A stretch of DNA of 39,903 nucleotides from Chitinophaga pinensis (lineage in GTDB: Bacteria > Bacteroidota > Bacteroidia > Chitinophagales > LD1), in contig CAMBIM010000005.1 of the NCBI GenBank assembly GCA_945867505.1, forward strand, positions 1 to 39,903. The letters run 5' to 3'. Positions within the stretch are counted from its first letter, which is position 1, and the number at the start of each line of letters is the position of its first letter. Position numbers and translations under genes: made by a program. The notes beneath the pieces are model-generated. The model did no database searches. It saw only the letters and a program-made list of their open reading frames with translations, and was not told the DNA's origin. Below, in pieces: positions 1 to 7,077 of the stretch.

Positions 1-1
1 C

Positions 2-883
2 ATTCTTCCGCGGGTGGCCGGTTATATTAAAACGCTGCATGTAGAAGATTACTCTTTAGTAAAGAAAGATTCCCTCCTGGCAGAAATAGATGACAGTGAA
101 CTCGCACTTCAATTGGAAGAAATGGAGGCAGATTTAGCGCAGGCAGAAAAGGATATTCAAAATGCACGCGCTTCTATAATTAACACGAATGCTTCGGTTA
201 CCTCTGCCAAATCAAATTTGGACGTTGTATTAAGCAGAAAAGAAAAAGCGCAGCACGATTTTGAACGCGACCGGAATTTATTTAATGATGGCGCTATTAC
301 TCAAAAGCAGTTTGATGACAGCAAAGCGAATCTGGATATAGCTAACAAACAATATGAGGTAACTAAGAATGATGTAGCCGTTGCGCAATCAAGGATTGGA
401 GTAACTGATGCTACGCTTAAAAAGGCCGAAGCACAAATTGCAGTAAAGAAAGCCCGTATAGAACAGCAGAAATTAAAGTTGAGCTATACAAAAATCTATT
501 CTACCAGCGATGGTAAAATAGGCAAGCGCAATATTGATGCAGGGCAATTTGTTCAGGCAGGAACCCCGCTTTTTACGATTATAAATGATGAAGATTTTTG
601 GGTGGTGGCTAATTTTAAAGAAACCCAATTAAACCGGGTGAAACTAGGCGGTGAGGTGGAAATTAAAATGGATGCTTATAAAGATGCACCTATTAAGGGA
701 AAAATTGTCTCTATCAGCGATGCTACGGGAGCTAAGTTTTCTCTTCTGCCACCTGATAATGCTACCGGCAACTTTGTAAAAGTAACGCAACGCGTTCCGG
801 TTAAGATTGAAATTGAGAATGCTGAAAAGTATAAAGACTTATTACGTGCAGGCATGAGCGTAGAGGTTTCTGTAGCGTATTAA
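2..883 (+). CDS. HlyD/EmrA-family periplasmic adaptor subunit of an efflux pump (5' end outside window)
   Basis: This is the membrane-fusion adaptor that bridges an inner-membrane permease and a TolC-type channel. The frame is open to the left edge: ILPRVAGYI is the usual start of the HlyD biotinyl-lipoyl-like domain, so the GTG at 14 is internal and the N-terminal membrane anchor lies outside. Visible in order are the first lipoyl half, a long Ala/Lys/Gln-rich alpha-helical hairpin (about residues 35-155), the second lipoyl half (DGKIGKRNIDAGQFVQAGTPLF) and a beta-barrel region with DFWVVANFKETQL, typical of EmrA-like adaptors. The protein ends AGMSVEVSVAY, the normal family C-terminus. The EmrB-like permease starts 38 nt downstream and a TolC-family gene follows, so the three genes probably form one operon. 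The substrate cannot be read from the sequence. Confidence 0.93.
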   Translation: MLPRVAGYIKTLHVEDYSLVKKDSLLAEIDDSELALQLEEMEADLAQAEKDIQNARASIINTNASVTSAKSNLDVVLSRKEKAQHDFERDRNLFNDGAITQKQFDDSKANLDIANKQYEVTKNDVAVAQSRIGVTDATLKKAEAQIAVKKARIEQQKLKLSYTKIYSTSDGKIGKRNIDAGQFVQAGTPLFTIINDEDFWVVANFKETQLNRVKLGGEVEIKMDAYKDAPIKGKIVSISDATGAKFSLLPPDNATGNFVKVTQRVPVKIEIENAEKYKDLLRAGMSVEVSVAY

Positions 884-921
884 GTGCGTGAAGTTGTTTA
901 TGTGTTTAAGTTGAAATATAA

Positions 922-2481
922 ATGAAGTCGTTCGCGAAAATAATTATCGTATTCACCACTATCTCGGCTGCCATTATGGAGTTGATAGACACATCCATTG
1001 TGAATGTGGCGTTGACGAATGTGGCAGGAAACCTTGGTGCAACTATTGAAGATGTTAGTTGGGTGATTACTGCCTATGCTATTGCGAATGTGATTATCAT
1101 TCCCATGACAGGTTTCCTGGCGCAATACTTCGGACGCAAAAATTATTACCTCTATTCAATTATCCTTTTCACGCTTGCATCTATCATGTGCGGCAACTCT
1201 TCCTCATTGTGGGAGTTAGTGTTTTGGAGATTCATTCAGGGAATTGGCGGAGGAGCTTTGCTATCTACTTCGCAAAGTATTCTGTTCGATACGTTTGAGC
1301 CTTCTCAACGAGGAATTGCATCTGCTATGTTTGGTGTGGGTATAGTAATGGGGCCGACAATGGGTCCGGCTTTAGGAGGATTAATTATTGACCATTATGC
1401 TTGGCCGCTAATCTTCAATATCAATATTCCGTTCGGTATTCTTGCAGGTATTCTTACGTACTTCTTTATTGAGGATTCTGCACATCATACCTCCAAGCCA
1501 AGTATTGACTGGCTTGGAATTATGCTGCTGGCAGTAGGTATTGGTTCGCTCCAATATGTGTTGGAAAGGGGTGAAGCCAATGATTGGTTTGCCGATAGAA
1601 GTATTCAGATTTTTGCAGTGCTTACCGTTATTTCCGTTATCGGTTTTATCATATGGGAGTTACGGGTAAATGAGCCGGTAGTAAACATTCGATTATTTAA
1701 AGATCCTAATCTTACGCTCACCACGTTACTCACTTTTGTTTCCGGCTTTGCGCTTTTTACTTCGGTGTTTGTATATCCTCTTTTGTTACAACGAGTGTTG
1801 GGCTTTACACCAACTATGGTAGGCGAATCGCTCATGCCAAGCGCGTTGGCGTCAATTGTAGTAATGCCTATTGTGGGCAAACGATTGCAGGCCGGAGACT
1901 CACCAAAAATTTTCGTAACGCTTGGGTTTATCGTAATTATGATTTATGGATGGATGCTTTACAGCCGTACAAACATAAATGTAGGCATGAGCGATTTTTT
2001 TGTGCCATTAATGGTTCGCACTATAGGGATTTCGATGATGGCGGTCACGCTCACTAATCAAGCGGTGGTTGGTTTAAAACCGAAAGATATTCCACAGGGC
2101 GTTGCTCTGAATAATATGATGCGTCAATTGGGTGGAGCTTTCGGAATTGCTATTATGAATACCTACATAGCTCAGCGATTTGCCATCCACAAAAATGATT
2201 TGATTACGAATGTTACGGTTGGTTCGCAGCTATTTATAGAACGTAACAATGCGCTGATTCAGGGCGTGGGATCAAAACTTGCTGTAACAGCTAATGCACA
2301 ACAGCAGGCTTATCAGATATTAGATATGACGGTGAGCAAGCAGGCGTACTTACTTACGTATGCTGATGCATTCTTGTTTTCAACGGTCGCAGTACTGGCA
2401 GTATTTCCAATAATTTTTGCCTTGAGAAATAAAAAACTTTCAGCTGAAGAAATGAAAATGGCGAGTGAATCGAGTCATTAA
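922..2481 (+). CDS. DHA2-family (EmrB/QacA-like) MFS drug:H+ antiporter
   Basis: A 519-aa inner-membrane permease with the size and hydrophobic pattern of 14-TM DHA2 transporters. It begins MKSFAKIIIVFTTISAAIMELIDTSIVNVAL; MELIDTSIVNVAL matches the TM1 motif (LDxTxVNVAL) of this family. Motif A is GFLAQYFGRKNYY in the loop after TM2, and the antiporter motif C is GVGIVMGPTMGPALGG in TM5. It is the energised part of the tripartite pump formed with the upstream HlyD-type adaptor and the downstream TolC-type channel. The start ATG at 922 fits the start of TM1, and no better upstream start exists before the adaptor's stop at 883. The drug or metabolite exported is unknown. Confidence 0.95.
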   Translation: MKSFAKIIIVFTTISAAIMELIDTSIVNVALTNVAGNLGATIEDVSWVITAYAIANVIIIPMTGFLAQYFGRKNYYLYSIILFTLASIMCGNSSSLWELVFWRFIQGIGGGALLSTSQSILFDTFEPSQRGIASAMFGVGIVMGPTMGPALGGLIIDHYAWPLIFNINIPFGILAGILTYFFIEDSAHHTSKPSIDWLGIMLLAVGIGSLQYVLERGEANDWFADRSIQIFAVLTVISVIGFIIWELRVNEPVVNIRLFKDPNLTLTTLLTFVSGFALFTSVFVYPLLLQRVLGFTPTMVGESLMPSALASIVVMPIVGKRLQAGDSPKIFVTLGFIVIMIYGWMLYSRTNINVGMSDFFVPLMVRTIGISMMAVTLTNQAVVGLKPKDIPQGVALNNMMRQLGGAFGIAIMNTYIAQRFAIHKNDLITNVTVGSQLFIERNNALIQGVGSKLAVTANAQQQAYQILDMTVSKQAYLLTYADAFLFSTVAVLAVFPIIFALRNKKLSAEEMKMASESSH

Positions 2482-2496
2482 ACCAACTCTCCCAAA

Positions 2497-2515
2497 CCCT
2501 CTCCGAAGGAGAGGG
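2497..2515. repeat. Perfect 8-bp GC-rich hairpin between permease and TolC genes
   Basis: CCCTCTCC and GGAGAGGG flank a GAA loop in the 68-nt gap between the permease stop and the tolC-like start. There is no T-tract, so it is not a standard terminator. Its flanks (CCAACTCTCCCAAA, then CTTAATAC) resemble the dispersed pyrimidine-rich palindromes of Bacteroidota genomes; this family link is from memory. It might act as an RNA processing or partial attenuation hairpin within the operon. Confidence 0.6.
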
Positions 2516-2549
2516 CTTAATACAAATGCAAGAACATAAAGTATAGAAT

Positions 2550-3839
2550 ATGAAGACAAAATTTTTCCTGCTCCTACTATTAGTAACGCAAGTAGTGAGT
2601 GCTCAAACAACTCCGGCTCCTGCGCAGCTTACCGAGCTTATTAATAAGGCAATGGATAATTATCCGAAGTTGAAAGAAGCCAGCGAGTATGTGAATTTGA
2701 GCGAAGCCAGAAAAGATTTAGCGTATGGCGCATACATGCCGGTGATAAGTGGTGATGCAAGTTATCGTTATGGAAAGCCAACTCCCAGCATTAAGTTTCC
2801 TGTTGGCGGGGGAGTGTTTCAGGAAGTAAATTTTCTTCCAGCCAACAATTTTGACGTGGGTTTGAAGGTTCAACAACCTATTTGGGATTTTGGAAGAACC
2901 GGTGCAGGAGTCCAAAAAGCAAAGAGCGACATTGCTACTTCTAAAGATAATTTAGAAAGCGCGAAGAACACATTGGCTTATCAGGTGGCCCAGGTTTATT
3001 TTGGAATCGTTTTTTTGAACAAAAGTGTGGATGTTCAGAACGAGCAAATAAAATTGCTGGAAGCCAACGAAAGGCTAATCAGTGATAAGATTAAGAATGG
3101 CGATGCGCTAAAGTTCGATTTGCTTTCTACGCAGGTAAAAAAGAATAGCGCGCAAAATCGGTTGATTGATTTGCAGACTCAATTGCGCAAACAATACGAT
3201 ATGCTGAATATGGTAACCGCAAACACGGGCTACGATTATATTGCCTCAAAAGATGCTGATGGAAGTTTATTTAATGCGGATGCGGTGAGTGCAGACAATA
3301 ACTTAGATATAAAAGTATTGAACGATAAACTCACAACTTCTAACTGGGATGTAAAAATTGCCAAGCGCGGATGGTTGCCGCAACTGGTGGCAAATGCAAG
3401 TGCCGGTTATAAAAACGGTTTTGTGCCTGATATTAATAAACTGATGTTTAATTATAATGTTGGTGTTGGACTGAACATACCAATTTTTTCTTCGGCTCGC
3501 CCAAACTATCAAACCAAGATTGCGAAGATAAATTTACAGGCAAGCACATACGCAATAGAGGCTCAGAAACTTTCCTTGAACAAAGATATTGCGCAGTCAA
3601 AGAATGATGTAGAGGCAACAAAGAATAAATTAAAAAACTACCAGTTGCAAATAGAGCAGGCTAATGAAGCTGTTTCGTTAGCTAACTCACGTTACAAAGG
3701 CGGTGTAATTACTAATCTTGAATTGCTGACCGCGCAAACTAATTTGCAAGATGCGCAACTTGGTAAAATTCAGTTGGAATACAATCTGCTTTTATCAAAA
3801 CTCGATTTAAATCGCATTGGAGGAACAAAATTTTGGTAG
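2550..3839 (+). CDS. TolC-family outer-membrane efflux protein
   Basis: A 429-aa outer-membrane factor. It has a clear signal peptide (MKTKFFLLLLLVTQVVSAQ, cleaved near residue 19) followed by two outer efflux protein repeats. Each has long amphipathic coiled-coil helices (for example KAKSDIATSKDNLESAKNTLAYQVAQVYFG and, near the C-terminus, LQIEQANEAVSLANSRYKGG followed by an LLTAQTNLQDAQ stretch) that build the periplasmic tunnel. The motif NSRYKGGVITNLELLTAQ is the classic second-repeat signature of the family. As third gene of the adaptor-permease-channel set it should give the pump a path through the outer membrane. No lipoprotein Cys is present at the cleavage site, unlike NodT-type channels. 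Confidence 0.95.
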   Translation: MKTKFFLLLLLVTQVVSAQTTPAPAQLTELINKAMDNYPKLKEASEYVNLSEARKDLAYGAYMPVISGDASYRYGKPTPSIKFPVGGGVFQEVNFLPANNFDVGLKVQQPIWDFGRTGAGVQKAKSDIATSKDNLESAKNTLAYQVAQVYFGIVFLNKSVDVQNEQIKLLEANERLISDKIKNGDALKFDLLSTQVKKNSAQNRLIDLQTQLRKQYDMLNMVTANTGYDYIASKDADGSLFNADAVSADNNLDIKVLNDKLTTSNWDVKIAKRGWLPQLVANASAGYKNGFVPDINKLMFNYNVGVGLNIPIFSSARPNYQTKIAKINLQASTYAIEAQKLSLNKDIAQSKNDVEATKNKLKNYQLQIEQANEAVSLANSRYKGGVITNLELLTAQTNLQDAQLGKIQLEYNLLLSKLDLNRIGGTKFW

Positions 3840-3873
3840 ACCATAATTTTTTAAATCTCTTTTCGTTTTCAAT

Positions 3874-3963
3874 ATGAAACTAAAACGGAACGCCATGAGA
3901 AATTTCATAATTGCCATCGGTCTGATAGCGGTTGTATCGCTTATTATTACTAAGCTGGTTTAA
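3874..3963 (+). CDS. Possible 29-aa single-span membrane peptide
   Basis: A short frame beginning ATG at 3874 encodes a basic N-terminus (MKLKRNAMRN), an uninterrupted hydrophobic segment of about 15 residues (FIIAIGLIAVVSLII) and a basic tail (TKLV), ending TAA. It lies alone in the 175-nt gap between the TolC-type gene and the CPBP protease gene, in the same direction. A positive-inside single TM helix is unlikely but not impossible by chance in AT-rich DNA. Function is not recognised. Only comparison with related genomes would show whether it is a gene. Confidence 0.35.
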   Translation: MKLKRNAMRNFIIAIGLIAVVSLIITKLV

Positions 3964-4014
3964 TCTATCTTAGTCAGACATCGCTTTAATAAATAATTCT
4001 ATGTTTGGTTTAAG

Positions 4015-4956
4015 ATGAGACCACCATTTCAGCGTTATCCGCTAGTGCTTCGTATTTTCTTAATGTTCAGCATGTTTTTGTTCAACATGAGCATCATGCA
4101 GTTTATTGCGCTTTTTGTTGCTCAAAAAATGTTTAACCTCGAAAACGTAGAGCAGGTCCTCACCGGTGTCTTCACGGAAGCACGCGCAGTCGATGCATTT
4201 CTTCTTATGCAAGGTATAAGTTCTTTAGGCGGCTTTGTGCTTACAGCTATGATGTTTGCTGTGCTCGAATCTGGCGAGTTTAAAAATCATTTGCGCATCT
4301 CTACATTTCCATCTGCAAAATTTGTTTTGCTGGCGGTGCTTTCTATTGTAGTTGCGCAATTTTTTATAGAATTTTTAGTGCAGATAAACCAACAGATTCC
4401 ATTGCCTTCCGCTTTGCAGTTTCTACACGATTACCAAAAGAAAATGGAAGAAGTAGCAAACGCAATGATGAACTTTAAAGACATCGGTCATCTAATTGCA
4501 GTTTCAATTGTAGTTGCACTTATACCTGCCATAGGCGAAGAGTTTTTCTTTCGTGGCTTGTTACTGGGCGATTTGCTGAAAGGCAAAGTTCATCCTGCAA
4601 TTGCAATTGTATCTACAGGTGTAATATTTGCCATGTCGCATGTTCAATATGAAAACCTTCTTGCAATGATTGTGCTCGGCAGTTTCCTTGGCTACTTATA
4701 TTATGTGAGCGGAAGTTTGTGGTTGCCTATTGCTGCGCATTTCACCAATAATTTTTTGGCGGTTCTCATGAAATACTTTTACAACATTGGTATGATAAGC
4801 GAAGATATGGCAAATGCCAAAACATCTTTATACCTAACGGTTATTTCTTTGGCAATATTTGCGGTGTTTATATTCTTATTTAATAAATGGAAGAATCCTG
4901 CGAAATTTGTTGAAATAGAAGAATCGGAATCGCTCAACGAAAACCTACTAACATGA
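4015..4956 (+). CDS. CPBP-family intramembrane glutamic endopeptidase (CAAX-protease-like)
   Basis: A 313-aa polytopic membrane protein of the ABI/CPBP (Rce1-like) family. The three core motifs are visible: EEFFFRG at residues 175-181 (the catalytic EExxxR), FAMSHVQYEN about 30 residues later (His), and HFTNN near residue 244 (H-x3-N). The first ~170 residues hold four hydrophobic segments. The last codons overlap the cdsA start by 4 nt (ATGA), so the two genes are translationally coupled and followed by psd. CPBP proteins cleave or process membrane proteins or peptides; the substrate here is unknown. A TATGTTTG sequence (4000-4007) matches the Bacteroidota -7 consensus but lies only 7 nt before the ATG with no -33 partner, so I do not call it. 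Confidence 0.9.
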   Translation: MRPPFQRYPLVLRIFLMFSMFLFNMSIMQFIALFVAQKMFNLENVEQVLTGVFTEARAVDAFLLMQGISSLGGFVLTAMMFAVLESGEFKNHLRISTFPSAKFVLLAVLSIVVAQFFIEFLVQINQQIPLPSALQFLHDYQKKMEEVANAMMNFKDIGHLIAVSIVVALIPAIGEEFFFRGLLLGDLLKGKVHPAIAIVSTGVIFAMSHVQYENLLAMIVLGSFLGYLYYVSGSLWLPIAAHFTNNFLAVLMKYFYNIGMISEDMANAKTSLYLTVISLAIFAVFIFLFNKWKNPAKFVEIEESESLNENLLT

Positions 4957-5885
4957 AAATATTTTTGATTCGCCTTTCGTCAGGACTTGTGGTAGCTTCT
5001 TTGGCTATTACTGCAATGCTCTACAATCAGTATACTTTTGGGGTGCTGATGAGCATTATTCTTATCGGCAGTTTGAACGAGTATTTCAATTTAACCGAAG
5101 CTAAACATGATAAGCCAACTTCATTTTTTCAAGGTAAATGGTTTGTTATTCTTTTAAGTTTTATCGCTTTTATCGAAGCCTTTATTTTAGCTTCTCCACC
5201 AGCGCAAGGGCTTCCTAATTTCGATAATTACTTTGTGCTTGCCATTGATGTGCTTACTCGTTTTCGCGATTCGGCACTTACACTTAATGCTACTATTCCT
5301 ATTTTGGTGTTTACTCTTTTTATTGTGGAGTTATATTCAAAATCTGAAAAGCCATTTGAGAATTTAGGCTCAAAAGCGGTCGCCATTTTTTGGATTTTGG
5401 TTCCGGTTATTCTTGCCCTAAATATTTATTTCGAAAAAGGGGGACCTTTTATCTTGGCTATGTTTTTTATTATTTGGGTGTACGATTCGTTCTGTTATAT
5501 CTTCGGTTCGTTGATTGGAAAACACAAATTGTTCGAGCGCATTTCTCCTAAAAAAACATGGGAAGGTTCAATTGGAGGAGCCATAGTAACTTTAGTTGTT
5601 TTCTATTTCGCCAATAAAATTCCCCAACTGCAAATCCTTTCATCTGTAGAATGGGTGATACTTGCCTTGGTGGTTATTGTTGCTGCTACGTATGGCGACT
5701 TGGTAGAATCTCTGTTAAAGAGAAATTTAGGAATAAAGGACTCCGGAAATATTATGCCTGGTCACGGTGGTTTTTTAGACCGATTAGATTCGTTCTACCT
5801 GGCTGTACCGTTTGTTGCTGTAATGCTTTGGCTATTTGCACAGGTAAGTAATCTGATTCTTGTTTTTGAATATTTAAGCCAATAA
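4953..5885 (+). CDS. cdsA: Phosphatidate cytidylyltransferase (CDP-diglyceride synthase)
   Basis: A 310-aa integral membrane enzyme that makes CDP-diacylglycerol from phosphatidic acid and CTP, the entry point to phospholipid synthesis. The CDS family signature occupies residues 253-279: SLLKRNLGIKDSG followed by PGHGGFLDRLD, with the metal-binding Asp residues. Upstream, ISPKKTWEGSIGG is the other conserved cytidylyltransferase motif. Multiple TM helices fill the N-terminal half. It overlaps the CPBP protease by 4 nt, and psd follows 84 nt downstream, so CDP-DAG made here feeds PE synthesis by Psd after the serine transferase step (pssA, not in the window). Confidence 0.97.
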   Translation: MKIFLIRLSSGLVVASLAITAMLYNQYTFGVLMSIILIGSLNEYFNLTEAKHDKPTSFFQGKWFVILLSFIAFIEAFILASPPAQGLPNFDNYFVLAIDVLTRFRDSALTLNATIPILVFTLFIVELYSKSEKPFENLGSKAVAIFWILVPVILALNIYFEKGGPFILAMFFIIWVYDSFCYIFGSLIGKHKLFERISPKKTWEGSIGGAIVTLVVFYFANKIPQLQILSSVEWVILALVVIVAATYGDLVESLLKRNLGIKDSGNIMPGHGGFLDRLDSFYLAVPFVAVMLWLFAQVSNLILVFEYLSQ

Positions 5886-5969
5886 TCTTATTGCCTGTTA
5901 TTGATGAAAGCCATCTGGTAAGTGGATTGGAGATTTTTCGTATACATTTGCCCCGCTTAAAAAACGTTG

Positions 5970-6641
5970 ATGAAAAAGAAGATTAAGATTCATAAAGAAG
6001 GACACAAAATTCTTCTCGTATCGGGTATCGTTCTGTTGCTTATAAATGTTGCCGTTGCTTATACTTTCAGAAGCAACTTGGCTTACTACATTGCAGGCGG
6101 TGTTTCTTTGATTATTATTTTGGCTTTCGCCTCTTTTTTCCGTATCCCCACCCGTAATTTTTTAACCAGCGATAATCAAATTATTGCACCGGCAGATGGT
6201 CGAGTGGTAGTAATAGAAGAAGTTCACGAAGGGGAGTATTTTAAGGATAAGCGTATTCAGGTTTCTATTTTTATGAGTCCAGCTAATGTGCACGTAAACC
6301 GCAACCCGATAGGTGGACTGGTAAAATATCAGAAGTATCATCCCGGAAAATACTTGGTAGCATGGCATCCAAAATCGAGCGAGAAAAATGAACGCAATAC
6401 AATTGTATTAGAGCACGATGAATTAGATGCTGAAATTTTGATTCGTCAAATTGCTGGTAAACTGGCGCGCAAAATTCGTTGGTATTTGAATGAAGGCGAT
6501 GAGGTTGAACAGAACGGAGAACTTGGTTTTATAAAATTCGGCTCTCGTGTAGATTTGTTTTTACCTATAGGAACAAAGATTGATGTGAACCTAAAGCAGA
6601 AAGTAAAAGGCGGTATTACTGTAATTGGAACCCTTTCGTAA
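5970..6641 (+). CDS. psd: Phosphatidylserine decarboxylase, short (archaeal-type/PSD-B-like) form
   Basis: A 223-aa proenzyme that decarboxylates phosphatidylserine to phosphatidylethanolamine. I chose the ATG at 5970 over the in-frame TTG one codon earlier. N-terminal hydrophobic segments (about residues 14-50) anchor it. The Psd core is clear: APADGRVVVIEE, then SIFMSPANVHVNRNPIGG (conserved HxxR/N region). Near the C-terminus FGSRVDLFLP has the self-cleavage Gly191-Ser192, whose Ser becomes the pyruvoyl cofactor of the alpha chain. The length matches the short family common in Bacteroidota, not the ~320-aa E. coli enzyme. A TACATTTG at 5943-5950 resembles a -7 box, but a good -33 box is missing. 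Confidence 0.95.
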   Translation: MKKKIKIHKEGHKILLVSGIVLLLINVAVAYTFRSNLAYYIAGGVSLIIILAFASFFRIPTRNFLTSDNQIIAPADGRVVVIEEVHEGEYFKDKRIQVSIFMSPANVHVNRNPIGGLVKYQKYHPGKYLVAWHPKSSEKNERNTIVLEHDELDAEILIRQIAGKLARKIRWYLNEGDEVEQNGELGFIKFGSRVDLFLPIGTKIDVNLKQKVKGGITVIGTLS

Positions 6642-6664
6642 AAAGTAAATTAAAAACCAGAAAT

Positions 6665-6961
6665 ATGAAAACAACTATTGCAACCATTGTCATTCTTTTT
6701 TTTGCCGTGTTATCAATTAACGCGCAACAGGCAACTACAAATGCCGCCAAAGCAACAGTTGTATCAGATGCTAAAGTATCTGCAACTAAAACTTCTGTAG
6801 TTGTTAATGCTGAACCCAAAGCAGCTTGTTGTGCCGGGAAAACATCTGCGAATTGTGGCGCTAGCGATTCAAAAGCCTGTAAGAAAGATGAGCCCAAAGA
6901 AGCATGTACCAAAAGCGGAACTGCGCAAACTTGCAATCATGCATCAACGCCCAAAAAATAA
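6665..6961 (+). CDS. Small secreted Cys-rich protein of unknown function
   Basis: A 98-aa protein with a good signal peptide (MKTTIATIVILFFAVLSINAQQ, cleavage near residue 20). An Ala/Thr/Val/Lys-rich stretch follows, then a compact tail with six cysteines (AACCAG, NCGA, ACKK, EACTK, QTCNH) and many lysines. I recognise no family. It starts 24 nt after psd and is closed by the strong hairpin at 6984-7016, so it is probably the last gene of that transcription unit. Six Cys in about 40 residues suggest disulfides or metal binding in the periplasm; that is inference. An antisense frame over the same bases (6616-6936) was rejected because the plus frame has the signal peptide, spacing and terminator. 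Confidence 0.72.
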   Translation: MKTTIATIVILFFAVLSINAQQATTNAAKATVVSDAKVSATKTSVVVNAEPKAACCAGKTSANCGASDSKACKKDEPKEACTKSGTAQTCNHASTPKK

Positions 6962-6983
6962 TTAGAATGTAATAATAGCGTAT

Positions 6984-7016
6984 AAAAACCTCTCTATTAT
7001 GATGGAGAGGTTTTTT
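6984..7016 (+). terminator. Rho-independent terminator
   Basis: AAAAACCTCTC and GAGAGGTTTTTT form a stem of at least 6 GC-rich bp extended by A/T pairs, followed by a 6-T run. It sits 23 nt after the Cys-rich gene and separates it from the secreted hydrolase gene. Confidence 0.88.
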
Positions 7017-7077
7017 GCTTTAAAGTGGGACCGAAATGTTTTTTAACTTTCAACTGCGTTCAACAAAACACTTCTAG

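Noticed and set aside
4000-4007. TATGTTTG promoter-like box before the CPBP gene
   Set aside because: There is no -33 partner at 19-21 nt, and the start codon follows after only 7 nt.
5943-5950. TACATTTG promoter-like box before psd
   Set aside because: The nearest upstream TTG is only 13 nt away, outside the usual spacing. Such 8-mers are expected by chance in AT-rich DNA.
6616-6936. 106-aa minus-strand frame opposite the small Cys-rich gene
   Set aside because: It looks plausible in composition but overlaps the end of psd, and the plus frame has the signal peptide, correct spacing after psd and the terminator.
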